The translations under genes were made by a program, and so were the position numbers. Under the pieces are notes generated by a model. That model saw nothing but the letters and a program-made list of their open reading frames with translations, was not told where the DNA came from and made no database searches. A stretch of DNA of 64,000 nt from Cryptomeria japonica (taxonomy: Eukaryota > Streptophyta > Pinopsida > Cupressales > Cupressaceae). Shown piece after piece: positions 32,395 to 43,631 of this stretch. The DNA lies in NCBI RefSeq assembly GCF_030272615.1, contig NC_081406.1, positions 116,708,347-116,772,346 on the forward strand, written 5' to 3'. How positions within the stretch are numbered: the stretch's first letter is position 1; each line of letters opens with the position of its first letter.

Positions 32395-33433
32395 TGTTAG
32401 GTCCCAGAGACAACTGAGAGGGGGGGGGGGGGGGGGGGTGGGGGGGGGGGGTGAATCAATTGTCTAATAAATTCAAACCAAAAACTAATTAACCAACTTA
32501 ATATTTAATACCGATAAACCAGTTAAGTATGCCGGTAGACAGTGTTAATAGTAAATAGCTATACCAGTAAGGATTAATGCATGAAACATAAACATAAAGT
32601 CATCCACAACACATAACACCAATATTTGTATGTGGAAACCCTCTAAGGGGAAAAACCATGGTGGGAAACCTTACCCACAATCAGACGATACTACTACAGA
32701 TAGTAAGTGTACATAAATAGGGTCTGCACATGCAGAAAGGCCAACAGCCTAGAGCTCACTGCTCAATCACAAAATGGGAGTCACACTGACTACAGTTGGA
32801 TGGTTAAATCCAATAAGAATGTACTGCACAAAATAGCATCTTCATATGCTGGATTCAATACCGGTGTAATGCTGATATGCTTCTACAAAAACCTAACTTC
32901 ACCTTCAAATGATGTCCTCATGTATACCTCTGCTTGATCTCGCATATACCTTCACTCAATTCTTTTTCGCATTCCACATTTGATCTTACAAATAAGATCT
33001 TACATTTATACCATACCCTAAGACCAATTTTAGTAGGTCGACTCTTCAAAGATATTACAATAAAATATTTTTCATACAATATAATATCCGATGCAATAAC
33101 CGATTAAACATGTCGGCTAAATGCATTAACAACAATAATAAATCATCTCCATAGCGTGCCATGCTGATCTAGAAAAGATAAACCTGCCAGCATAACCCTA
33201 GATAACCTGGACCTATTTGCCGGTAAAAGCAAATATGCAAATATGAATATACCAATGATTAATTCTTCAAAACAAAGTGTCCACATGATGTCTTCGACAT
33301 TACCAAGTGTCTTCCATATCATTCCAAGTACCAGTGAACAATATAGCCTGCCGGTGAATGTTGCTAGATCTTCAAAGTGCTTGTATTCAGTAGGTGTTGA
33401 CATCAATGACAAAACCATACCAAAATACCAACA
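32395..33433 (-). mobile_element. Solo LTR of the C1 copia family
   Basis: Aligns over its whole length, in reverse, with the C1 LTRs. On the minus strand it begins TGTTGGTATT and ends CTAACA. ACAAC flanks both sides (32390-32394, 33434-33438). No internal sequence remains, the signature of recombination between the two LTRs of a former full element. A G-run with one T (about 32419-32451) sits where the C1 LTRs have a short C-run. Confidence 0.93.
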
Positions 33434-33540
33434 ACAACTTATTCAAATTTTCATGTCAAGTTGCATAACTCTGATTTTTTGAAATTTCATTGCCACTTAA
33501 GGGCCTATTTTGGCACACCATGATCCTGCACATACCCATT
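33434..33540. other. Short non-coding flank
   Basis: Flank of the solo LTR, leading into the second telomere-like block. Weak inverted similarity to 1079-1120. Confidence 0.35.
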
Positions 33541-33990
33541 AAGGGTTAATGTTAGGATTAATGTTAGTGTTTACACCATGGCTATGGGTAGGTTTAGGGT
33601 TAGCATTCAAACATGGTTAGGGTTTAAGGATAAAATATGGTTTGAGGGTTAGGATCATATAATAAAGCTCGATTTTAATTTTGAAGTTAGGTTTTATTAG
33701 GGTTATGATTAGGATAAGGTATGATGAGGGTAAGGGTTAGTATTAAATTGGGATTAGGATTCAATAAGGGTTAGGGTTAGATTAATGTTGAAGTTGTAGG
33801 TTGGGTCTATTTGTATGGTTAGAGTTAACTTTAGGGTTAGGTTAGGGTTAGCATTCAATTAGAGGGATTTGAGTTAAGGGTTAAGGTTATAGTTAATTAG
33901 AATTAGGGTTTAATTATGATTAGGGTTTGATTATGGTAAGGGTTAGATTAAGATTAGAGTTTAATTATGATTAGGATTAAGTTTCTATAT
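33541..33990 (+). repeat. Second degenerate telomere-like block
   Basis: TTAGGG-type words. Its beginning (GTTAGTGTTTACACCATGGC, then TATGGGTAGG) is closely similar to 558-595 of the first block, so the two blocks share more than the hexamer. It thins out into AT-rich DNA after about 33980. Confidence 0.8.
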
Positions 33991-34084
33991 ATATATTGAA
34001 TCTATATAATATAATTATGCTTATGATTTCAATATATAGATTTAGATTGAAATGTTTCTATTTATGCATATTTGATTTTAAATA

Positions 34085-34965
34085 GCATAATAATTACGCA
34101 TATTTGATAAAATAACTTTCAATTCAAATTCTAGAATTAAAATAAATTTAATATTTTTTAATTGTTAAATAAATCAAGAGTTAGTTTAAGAATAAATTTA
34201 AAATAAAAAATTATAGAGTGTAAATACAACATTTTAATTTTATTTTCACTTTTTACTTGCAAAACATTTAATTAAACAAAACTCTATTCTTTTTATTTTT
34301 AAATAAATCATTTTAGAATAAATTTAAACAAAAAATATAAATATAAATAGAATCAATATTTCTATTCTATTCTCCTTTTGCATGCAAATCAGCTCAAATT
34401 TAAATTAAAATAGTTGTTCTTTTATAATTGTTAAATGAACTAACAATTAATTTTAACATAAAAAACATCACTCACTTTCACCAATATACCATGCAAAGCT
34501 AGAAAATTACTCTATTCAATACATATTTTATTAATAAATATATTTGCCAAAATAATTTTTAATTCAAATTCTAAAATTAAAATAAATTTAATAATTTTAA
34601 ATTGGTAAATAAATCATGAGTTATTTTAAGAATATGTAGCAAAAAAAATAAAAATTAGTTTAAGCATAAATTTAAAATAATTTTTTTTATATAAATTGAA
34701 ATTTTCTAAAACAATTATTGATGTATATATAACATTTCTATTTTATTTTTGCTTTTTGCATGCAAATCATTTCAAGTATTCTCCTTTTGCATGTAAATCA
34801 GTTCAAATTCTAAAATTAAAATATTGCATGTAAATCAATTCAAATTCTAAAATTAAAATAACTTCTTTTTAAGAATTGTTAAATGAACCAGCAATTAATT
34901 TTAACATCAAAAGAATCACTCAATTTCACCAATATACCATACAAAGCTAGAAATTGCTATAGAGA
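34085..34965. repeat. Direct duplication of about 445 bp in AT-rich DNA
   Basis: CAATTCAAATTCTAGAATTA at about 34112 corresponds to the sequence at about 34562. TTTCACCAATATACCATGCA at about 34478 corresponds to the one at about 34923. Spacing is about 445-450 bp. Diverged copies, no coding sense. Confidence 0.6.
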
Positions 34966-35029
34966 TTGAATCCAATTTTAAGAAAATGCAGAATGAATAG
35001 TTCGGTGGAGATCTTTTCCATAAAGGTTT

Positions 35030-35480
35030 CTCATAGACTGCATTGATGGAAAAATATTTGACAGAATGCATGAGAGATGGATTTGTTGAAAGGTCTTTAA
35101 AAAATTTCAAACTAATGCAACTGGAAGTTGTAAAGCTAGACTTGACAACCATTGATAGCATCGAAAATTTGAGCTTTGGAACAGGGTATGGCCATCTATC
35201 AAAGCCTAGTGGAAAAGAAAATTTATCAGATGTTCTAGTTGCAAAACGTGGAGCCATAGACAAGGCACAAGAATTGTTTGAAATAATGCCTACAGAGATA
35301 CCATCACCTTAAATGTGATAGTTACAGGATATGCACAAAATAGATTTGTTGATAAGGCCTCAGAAACTTCAAAGCAAATTTGATTGGAAATTATAAAACT
35401 AATTTCTATAACCTTTTCCAAACGTATTCAAAATGTGGAAGCATAGATAAGACACGTGAATGATTGAAAAGAAATGCCAT
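35030..35480 (+). pseudogene. PPR (pentatricopeptide repeat) pseudogene fragment
   Basis: Text characteristic of plant PPR proteins in broken frames: IFDRMHER, GFVERSLKNFKLMQLE, GAIDKAQELFEIMP, VIVTGYAQNRFVDKA and a second KCGSIDK-like segment near 35430. Frames shift and stops interrupt (for example TGA at about 35380 and later). PPR proteins bind organellar RNA. Only two to three repeat units remain, with no start, so this is a dead fragment, perhaps a retrocopy since no intron is evident. Confidence 0.65.
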
Positions 35481-38143
35481 GAGCTTGAGATATGCACAAC
35501 ATGGAAGCTTTGGAACAATCCCTGCGATTTGGAAGATTGAGCGATACCCATCAAAAAGGCAAAAGAGAAAACCTGAGGGCACTGCAGAAGGGGTCGTTTC
35601 AAACCAACACTTGAACATTAAAAAAAAGGAAAGAGGGAGAACAAAGAAAGAAGATTTAATAATTGACTATCATGAATGTTCAATAATACCAGTGATCTTG
35701 GTCAAATCTGACATATTTTTCTTTGAAGACGGATTAAAATTTCAAAGTTCACCAAAGCTTTTAGAAACCTGTAACATAATAGAAATGAATGACTGAGATA
35801 AAGCAGAAAGAATAGAAATGACACCAAAATTGTAAAACTTGAAGTTGCATAACTTTTCTAATCTGGAAGACTGGTTAGACTCTAAATGACAGATGCAAAT
35901 TATTGATCACTTGAATATGACATGCAAATTTTTCCTCCCACTAGATTTGGCAGAGATTGGTGAGGAGACTAATGGAGCAGCTATAGTTTGTTAGTAGAGA
36001 CAAAATTAATATTTTGTCATTTGAATAAAGCATTGTTCTGAATAAATGCCCAACTTAAATAAATATGTCCAACCTCCAATGTAATGCTAAGGTGATCTAC
36101 CTGCTTTTTGGTAGGTTTAGTGTGGCTCATTTTATCTGAAAACAAATAGAATCCTAAAAGTAAAAACATTGATGCCAAAACGTAAAAACCCCAAAATACT
36201 TTTAAAAAACAAAACAGGGAAGAGGAATTGCTTGAAGATAATGCAATGGAAAACCGCTCCAGAAATAAAAATGTAAAAGCTTTATTTAACAGAGAAGGAT
36301 AATTCACCTTGAAGACGATTGCAATTCTCAGCCTCCTTGCGGATGACATTCAGTGTAGTGACCCTTGGCCCTATTATTTCTAGCTCCAGTTTGGCCTGGG
36401 TTTGAGATCCATGAGCATTGCTCTATGCACATATCAACCTTCGCTTGCCTCATTGTAATACACATTGATTCTCTCTAGCTGCAGATCGAAGTCACCCTTG
36501 TATGAATCCGTCTGATTGATCTCGTGTTCATAGCGTATCACTTCCTAGAACTTTGCTCCAATTTGGTTACCACACTACCTGCCCTAGATATGTAGTATTT
36601 CTCTCATTTTCACAAAGATCAACTTTTAACTTCTTAGAAGATGGAAAGACTCTTTGAATTCTACAATTATAGATGAAACCAATACCATTATGGACACGAA
36701 AGCACTTCCATTATGGACTCTTCGAATTCCATAGGCTGCGAGTGTAACCGCCCTTTCTTTTTTGTTTCATGTATGTGCTGACATTGTATAGAATGCCTCT
36801 CGACGTAATCATTTTAATATATAAATTATGAAAATATAATTGTGGGAAATACTCTCTCACTAGCATAAATCAATTTATTAAGTATTAATAAATAAATATT
36901 TAAAAATAAAATAAGAAGAATAAGTATATTGAACATAAATAAATAAATAAAGCAATAGCGGTATTAGTTTGTCATAGAAATAAATGTTGTCAAATGTGTC
37001 TAGATTATTTATTTTTGCAATAGAAAATTAGGATATGTCAATTAAATGCATTGAAATTCATTTAAACATATCTATGTCAACCATATTCACAAATGTGCAT
37101 TGATTATACATAGTTGTAGAATCGACCTCAACACATTGATTTGATCCTTCTACATGATTTTAAATTCTAATAGTTTTTGGTCTTGGAAATTATTCATCTC
37201 TGCTTGTGAAATTACATAAAAGCAAGTGTGTGGTCATGCAATATACCTTATAACATTGATGCAATGCTATAGTCACTAAATAATTTTTCAAAGCTCCTTG
37301 ATGTGTACATGAGGTGATCATTTCATATAATCATTGAATGTTTAGATGAATTAGGGTTTATACTTAACAACTCTTAAGGTCAAGGTGAAATCTTTCATAC
37401 TTCAAGATAACACATAACTACTAAATAGAGGGAAAACAAGTGAACCTAAATTTGAATTGGAAATTTAAAATTCTAGAGTTCATTTACATAATTGTGTAAG
37501 AGTCTTAGACCACTTTCATAAGTTTTAGATCTGACCTAAGATAAAGAAATGAGTGAAACTAAAGTATGAAACTAGCTCCTACAAATGTGCAAATAAAAAT
37601 GGATACAAATTGGGTTATATATCAACTCTTAATAGAATTCATGTCATCTATACACTTATCATTAGTGTCCTCTATATAGTTATCATAACATAAAGGACAA
37701 CCTAGCCAAACAAACTTTTCTAGCTAAGAGTCTACTTTGTTGACCACTTATTACTTTTGTAGTTATTGTGAGCTTCACCAACATTGGACCTTCTTCTATA
37801 ACTAAGCCAAGACTTCTACAACTATGCATTATCTTCATTGAGTAAGCATGAACTACTTGGCAACAACACAAAAAGTAAAATTTAATCACAAGCTCTAAAC
37901 TTATTTGTCCTTAGCCAATGTAAACCCATAAATTTTGGGACACTCTTGCATCGATCCTCTTAGGTTAGAAAATTTTTGCCCCTACACACATTGAAAAATT
38001 GAGTTATTATTTAAGATCTACAACTTTAAGTTTCACTCTTGGAACCAAATCACCATTTTTTTTTATCATCAATGAAGTTCCTTTATATGATTATTAACAA
38101 AACATGAGCATATTCATATTGTACTCTTGGCTCTACAACTCTT
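35481..38143. other. AT-rich intergenic stretch, no supported gene
   Basis: Open stretches of about 110 codons occur at 35464-35796 (+) and 36017-36349 (-). The second has a hydrophobic segment (FYVLASMFLLLGFYLF), but neither matches a family I know. No tRNA or repeat array seen. Confidence 0.4.
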
Positions 38144-38290
38144 GTCTTTTTCATTTTTTTTAGGCGAAAGGTCAAAGCCTATAATATATTGATATGAAAT
38201 AAAGAAAGCTTACATAGAGATGACATAATGAAAACAAAAAATAGTACTACTGGGTTGCCCATCTATGGACACTAGAAGAATTGTAACCTT
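38144..38290 (-). mobile_element. LINE-type 3' end with poly(A) tail
   Basis: A T-rich run is followed by AGGCGAAAGGTCAAAGCCTA, so that the minus strand reads TAGGCTTTGACCTTTCGCCT then an A-run: the usual arrangement at plant LINE 3' ends. How far the element extends to the right is unclear. Confidence 0.45.
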
Positions 38291-38589
38291 CACAAAATAA
38301 CTCTTGTCTTATTTTGTTTTATAGGATCTAATCCACTACAATCCATCTATCTCTAGAAAAATTATTTTTCTTCTCCACTCACCACTTATTTTTCTATATG
38401 CTCCTCCTTTGCATCTCCACTTAGTATGTTTCTTATCTGATCCTCTTTCTAATATGTCGAACCTTCCTATGAACTTTACTATATTTACATGATGGATTCA
38501 AAAATGTTTTCTATTTGTTCTTTACCTTCATCTCCATCCAACACAACTAAAAAAATTGCTTATTGTACGACCAATTTTTTTCTTTACTC

Positions 38590-39585
38590 AAACCCACATC
38601 TACAACTTTTTCTTCATATATCATCCCAAAGTTCTCTTTATCACTCTTTTCTTCTTTTTTGCCTCATTGTACAACTTCTATCAACCTATCTACATACCAT
38701 GAGTATTTTTTTTGTGTTTTACATCCTTCTCTTTTGCTATAACTCGTCCTCTGCATCTCTACCTTCATGCACATTGAAAGTGATTTGATCGTTTTTCATC
38801 ACCACCTTCTTCAACATGTGCTTCCATCTCAGCTAGATTTTACTCTTCTACAAAATTAGAAATCAACAAACCTTGAATTTCTTCTTCATGGTAGAGCTTA
38901 TCTTATTTGATCAAATTTGAGTGTTGAGTAATGCTCCGTGTTGGTTGCAACTATTTAGATGGTTGCTTTGACATAACTTTCTCAAATTCTTGTAATGAAT
39001 TGTTCACTTCTAGAAACTTCTTGCTATTGTTTGTTTTTATCCCAACCTACACTGTCTTGGGAAAGACATAAGCATGCATATTTACATAGTTTGGTTCTCT
39101 AAAAAAATTATCTTTTCACACTACCAAATTTTATCTTTTCCTCAAACTTAACACCTACAAATTTTGCTTCATATATCATCACAAGGTTCTCTTGCTCACT
39201 ATTTTTTCTTTTGTACCTCATTTCACCACTTCTACCAGCCTATCTACATACCTTGAGAACTTTTGTATTTTTTTATGCATCCTTCTCTATTAATAAAGCC
39301 CACCCACTCTACATATCTACCTTCACACATTGAAAATTGTGTGTTCTTATTGCATTACCATCCTCTTCAACATGTGTGTGAATCTCAACTAGATTTTAGT
39401 CTCTTACAAAATTAGAAATCAACAAACCTCCAATCTCTTCTTCATGGTAGAGCTTATATTCTTAGATAAAATGTGTGTGTTGAGTAATTCTCCTCATTGG
39501 TGGCAACCCTTTAAATGGTTATTTTGACATAAATTTCTCAAATTCTTCTAATGATTTATTCACTTTCTAGAAGCTTATTGTTACA
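38590..39585. repeat. Direct duplication of about 430 bp, spaced about 560 bp
   Basis: About 38590-39030 and 39155-39585 share many blocks, for example ACAAAATTAGAAATCAACAA, CTTCTTCATGGTAGAGCTTA and CCTATCTACATACC. They differ at many positions, so the duplication is old. Reading the minus strand, both copies keep peptide-like stretches (YHEEEI, LISNF), which hints at decayed coding sequence of unknown origin. Confidence 0.7.
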
Positions 39586-40199
39586 TGTTTAGGAGACCAA
39601 GCCTTTGAGAGGATGTAGTTTAGTTTATAATTTGAGGAATATTAAGTCTTCAATGAATATATAATTGACATTGAATCCCCTTCAATTGTTTCCTTCTATA
39701 ATTTTCTCTTTGGACAAAAAAAATCCTTATTACCAAATCTTGACCTTCTACCTCATTGTCACAACCAATAGGAAATTCAGCTACTATGGATATCAACATG
39801 TTTCAATACTTCTACATAAACTACACTTGAGCAGCCTAGAATTGTATGAGAAGCACCATCAAATTATAACTTCAATATTGAAGGTAAAGGAGGAACGGTC
39901 AATCTTAGAGTACTATATATTAGACACTTGACCTTGAAGGTTATAATAGAAGTAGAGAAAATGGGGTACTTTTTTATAAATTGATATTTGATTACTAAAG
40001 AGAGAAAGTTTGGTTACAATGTATATGTGATCACAACTAGTCACAATAAGAGCTCTACCAAGCTAGATATAAAATTACAAAAGGTATTCAACTAAGAGTA
40101 TAAAACAATATCAAAATAAAACATTGCAAAATAGTTTGGTAATCAACAACATAATCACTGGTTATCGTTAACCAATAATGGAGAAGGCTCGCTATCTTG

Positions 40200-40960
40200 A
40201 TTTAACACCTTATTTATTTAATTTTTCTAGCTTTAAAGGAGTCCACACCAAGAATAGTCTCTAATGGAGGAAATAATCTTTCTCATCCAATATTTTCAAA
40301 GTTATGGCAAGTAATCTCTACGTATATAATGGTAGCATCTCTCTTCATATCATGTTGGTACAACTTATAGCTTTGGTTTTAAAAATCAATACACTCCTTT
40401 TGAACTTGTCATCAATTTTCCTCAAATCCTAAGGCCAAAAGTTTGTATTCTAGATGTTAGATTTAAAAATATGGGTAGAAACTTCATCTAATATCTTCAT
40501 GAATTTGGTTGTAGGTATCTTCAAGGTCAGTATTCCTTTTTCAACAATTATAAGAGAAGTTAGAATAGAATTAGATTCAACAAGGCATCTAATTTTTTCC
40601 TTTTACAAGTCCTTATTTCTACTTTTCCAAATAGACATTAAAATTTTAGTAGATAGATCAATCCGAAAGAAAAAAATGTTAGCATTTAGACCTCTAACAT
40701 ATCCACATAAAATATCATGCTAGGTTACATTACCCATATAGTCTTGTCCCAACACATTACCTATAAATAGAGATAAAATAGAAAAGGCATACTTACATTT
40801 AAAAAAAATATGCTCAACATATTCAAGGCAATTGCATACAAAAAAACAAAGTGAGGAGGACCAACAACAATCTTTTTTAACAACAAAATCTATCTAAAAC
40901 AACATTTCTTAGGATCAACCTTCTTGATGCAGGGGTATCTTGGGGTGTATGACAATCCTG
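40200..40960 (-). pseudogene. Possible LINE reverse-transcriptase C-terminal remnant
   Basis: On the minus strand at about 40835-40770 a reading EYVEHIFFKCKYAF resembles the zinc-binding segment after plant LINE reverse transcriptases (ExxxHxFxxCxxA). Downstream text includes NVLGQDYMGNVT and IDLSTKILMSIWKSRNKDL before stops take over. Upstream RT motifs are not seen. Confidence 0.4.
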
Positions 40961-41122
40961 CACATCCTTAATAATTTAAATTAATTTTTCCATATTTTAT
41001 TTTTAATATTGGTAGAGAACAAATATTTGTAATAAGGCCTAAAATATTTGATAAATATTTGGCCAAATTATTATGTTGCAACCTTATGGTGATTTGGACA
41101 CACAATGGTGGTATCTACCTAG

Positions 41123-42505
41123 TGATGCTCTGCAAAGTGGACAAGGTTAGTCTGAGATAAATAACACACACACAAGAAACCATTAGTGTTAATCAATCAA
41201 AAACTAATCTAAACAGGGATATCAAAAGAGATACTAAAAACATGAAGGCATATTTAACTAAAGAAGCAAATATGATGAGGCATCTCCAAATACCTCCTAA
41301 CATGCTCTTAGCTTCTTCTGCTTTGTTCCTCTCCTCTCCAAGTTCCAAAATAGTGTAGCTCTCAGCAGCTTTTTGCACTATGGATGCTTATGGAGGATTG
41401 AGATTTGAGTATTTTGCTTCAAATGGTAAATGAAAAACTAAAATACTAGATGCTATTAAAATGATTGATTCTAACTAAAATAACAAAGATATTAGTTTGC
41501 TATGCTAAATGCTCTCTAAAATGCCTATAGGTTAAATGCATACAAGTTTTCAGGATCTGGATTATGAAGAAATGGGCTCTATTTATAGGAAAAATGGAGC
41601 AATGGATGGTTGAGATTGAGTAATCTCAACAAGGGTCAGGATTGAATGATTTCAAATCCATGTGAGGGCTTTCAACCCAATCCCAAGATGACAAGTGTCA
41701 ATGTGAGATAGGTTGAGAGGAGAGGGAATAAACATTAAATGCTTGACATGACTTTGAGAGTTAAAGTCAAGGTTAATTGAATGAATAAACTTTTTATTCA
41801 AAGAATAAAGCTTTTATCCAATGGATAAATTCTTGTGTAAAGGCAAGAGGGATAAATATGGTCAAAGCAATAAATGCTTGGAGGGACAAGTTTGAAATAA
41901 CCATAAATGGTTATGTAAGAGTCATTAATGGTCATGTAAGAGTCATTAGTGGTCTTTGAAGACTTTAGAGGTTAAGTTGTTTGAACACACAAAACATTAA
42001 ATGCTTTTCAAAGACTTTTGAAGTCTTTGAGAAGTGACTCCATTTTGCTTAGGAATGTGACAATAATTAGGGGATGGATTAGGCTAATTAGGAAGGAGTT
42101 ACAAGAATCTAGAAGGGGATTAGATTTTACAATTGGATTTGGTGGATGAAGGTAAATAAGATTTTTATTTAAAATAAAATTAGTTTATTTTAATAAATGT
42201 GTGCAAGTTGCTTTTGTAGGAAAATGCAAGTGGGGGGGTTTTTAAATGATTTAAATAAATGTTAATTTATTTAAAAGAGGAAAAGGGGGATTTAATTAAA
42301 TAAATATATTTTATTCATTTAATTGATTGTGAATTTGGTATAGTGAATTAATTAAAATAAATTGAATAATTTATTTAATTAATAGGAGAATGTTTGAAGA
42401 TGAATTAATTAAATATTAATTTAATTAACTGATGGCTAGTGGATTTTTAATTAAATAAATAGCAAATATTCATTTAATTAAACTGGATAGATTTATGTGA
42501 CTACA
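41123..42505 (-). repeat. G3 3' LTR
   Basis: Minus strand begins TGTAGTCACA and ends GCAGAGCATCA. TATA box TATAAATA on the minus strand at 41587-41580. Rich in TTAATTAAATAAAT-type words near its beginning, as in G1. A 61-codon open stretch occurs in both LTRs and is not a gene. Confidence 0.94.
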
Positions 42506-42518
42506 TTTGCCCCTCTTT
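42506..42518 (-). promoter_or_regulatory. G3 polypurine tract
   Basis: Minus strand AAAGAGGGGCAAA immediately before the 3' LTR, same as in G1. Confidence 0.85.
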
Positions 42519-42785
42519 GAGACGGTGCGGTTTATCGCGTTGTTTCAAAGAAAGAAAAATAGGTGTGAAGAATATGCCCCCTCAAGAGATGGGCCAATTT
42601 TTTTTTTGAAAAATCGGGCAATCTCTCGAAAAAGAATGAAAATTGGCAGGGTGGTAGAAGAGAAGAAGTTAGTAATGCTGGTGAAAAAGAGAAGAAATTG
42701 GGAGTAGAGTAGAGAAATGGGAGGCTCGGGAAGGTTACGGGGACCACGACGGTGAGCGGGGGAAAATTATGGTGACTGCGAAGGG

Positions 42786-42793
42786 TTTAAATA
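42786..42793 (+). promoter_or_regulatory. TATA-like box of G3 antisense PMD gene
   Basis: TTTAAATA about 100 bp before the ATG at 42890. Position relative to ATG and LTR is like that in G1. Whether it is used is not known. Confidence 0.4.
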
Positions 42794-42889
42794 GGGAAAA
42801 ATGGGTGAAAACAGGATCATTTGTGACCGCGACCATTGTGAATCTAGAGCTCTGAAAGTGACTTGTGAGAGGAGTGAGTAGTAGTCAGG

Positions 42890-42964
42890 ATGCCTGTACC
42901 AGTTGTTGAGCACCGGTTTGAGCGAGTCCGTTGATTCCAGCGGCCAGACGGCTACGGACCAGTG
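42890..42964 (+). pseudogene. G3 antisense PMD gene, exon 1
   Basis: ATG at 42890, 25 codons starting MPVPVVEHRFERVR, then TGA (42932-42934), then FQRPDGYGPV to a donor GTATGC. The stop lies where the G1 copy has CGA (Arg), so one C-to-T change explains it. It shares the HRF...VR.FQRP pattern and the phase-0 donor with G1. Confidence 0.68.
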
Positions 42965-43631
42965 GTATGCAAATTTGAAATTTTAATTTTTATGCATTTT
43001 TGATACGTTTTTTGCTGAGTCCAAGTTGAGTCAGAGCAATAGCACTGAAACTATGTTTTGGTGCTTTTGCTTAATTAACTAGCACTACTGTGCCACAATG
43101 GCGCTATTGCTCTATTGTTTGAGTGCTTTTGTTTTATTTTAGCGCTATTGCATGCATGTTTAGGCGCTTTTGATTAATAAGTGCTATTGAGTGCTGATTT
43201 GAGTGCTATTGATTTTAATGAGCGCTATTGTGAGGTTGTTTTAGTGCGTTTGAGGTTTGAGCACTTTCGTATAGCTGATTGAGCACTTTTGATAGGGTTT
43301 TAGCGCTATTGGTGATAAACTAGCGCTTTTGTTGGTAAATAGCACTTTTGTGTTTAGGATAGATAGATGCCCTAGTTTGTTTGAATAAAATCTTCGGATG
43401 TCAATGATGGATGGATGACAATGTGAAGTGAGAGTTGTTTTGAACCATAGCAGCCTGATGAGACTTAGGTCATTAGGATAAATGCTTGTTGAAGTCTAGG
43501 TTGCCATGATTGCTTACTTGTTTGAGATCCAAAGATACTTGATCAAAGTATTTGTTGATAGTCTAGGTTTAAACTTTAAGAAAGTTTGAAAACAAAACAA
43601 CTGATGAGGAGTGATTGATGCCCATGTGCAG
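42965..43631 (+). other. Intron of G3 antisense PMD gene, with AGCGCTATTG-type repeats
   Basis: 667 bp from GTATGC to a gtgcag acceptor, phase 0. Between about 43035 and 43355 the words AGCGCTATTG, GCGCTTTTG and GTGCTTTTG recur roughly every 20-30 bp. The same words, on the other strand, cluster in the G3 leader (57930-58165). Confidence 0.68.

Noticed and set aside
36017-36349. 110-codon minus-strand ORF with a hydrophobic segment
   Set aside because: No family resemblance, no splice or promoter support; chance open frame in AT-rich DNA is likely.
41193-41378. 61-codon ORF present in both G3 LTRs (also 58313-58498)
   Set aside because: Duplicated with the LTR, differs by substitutions only, no known domain.
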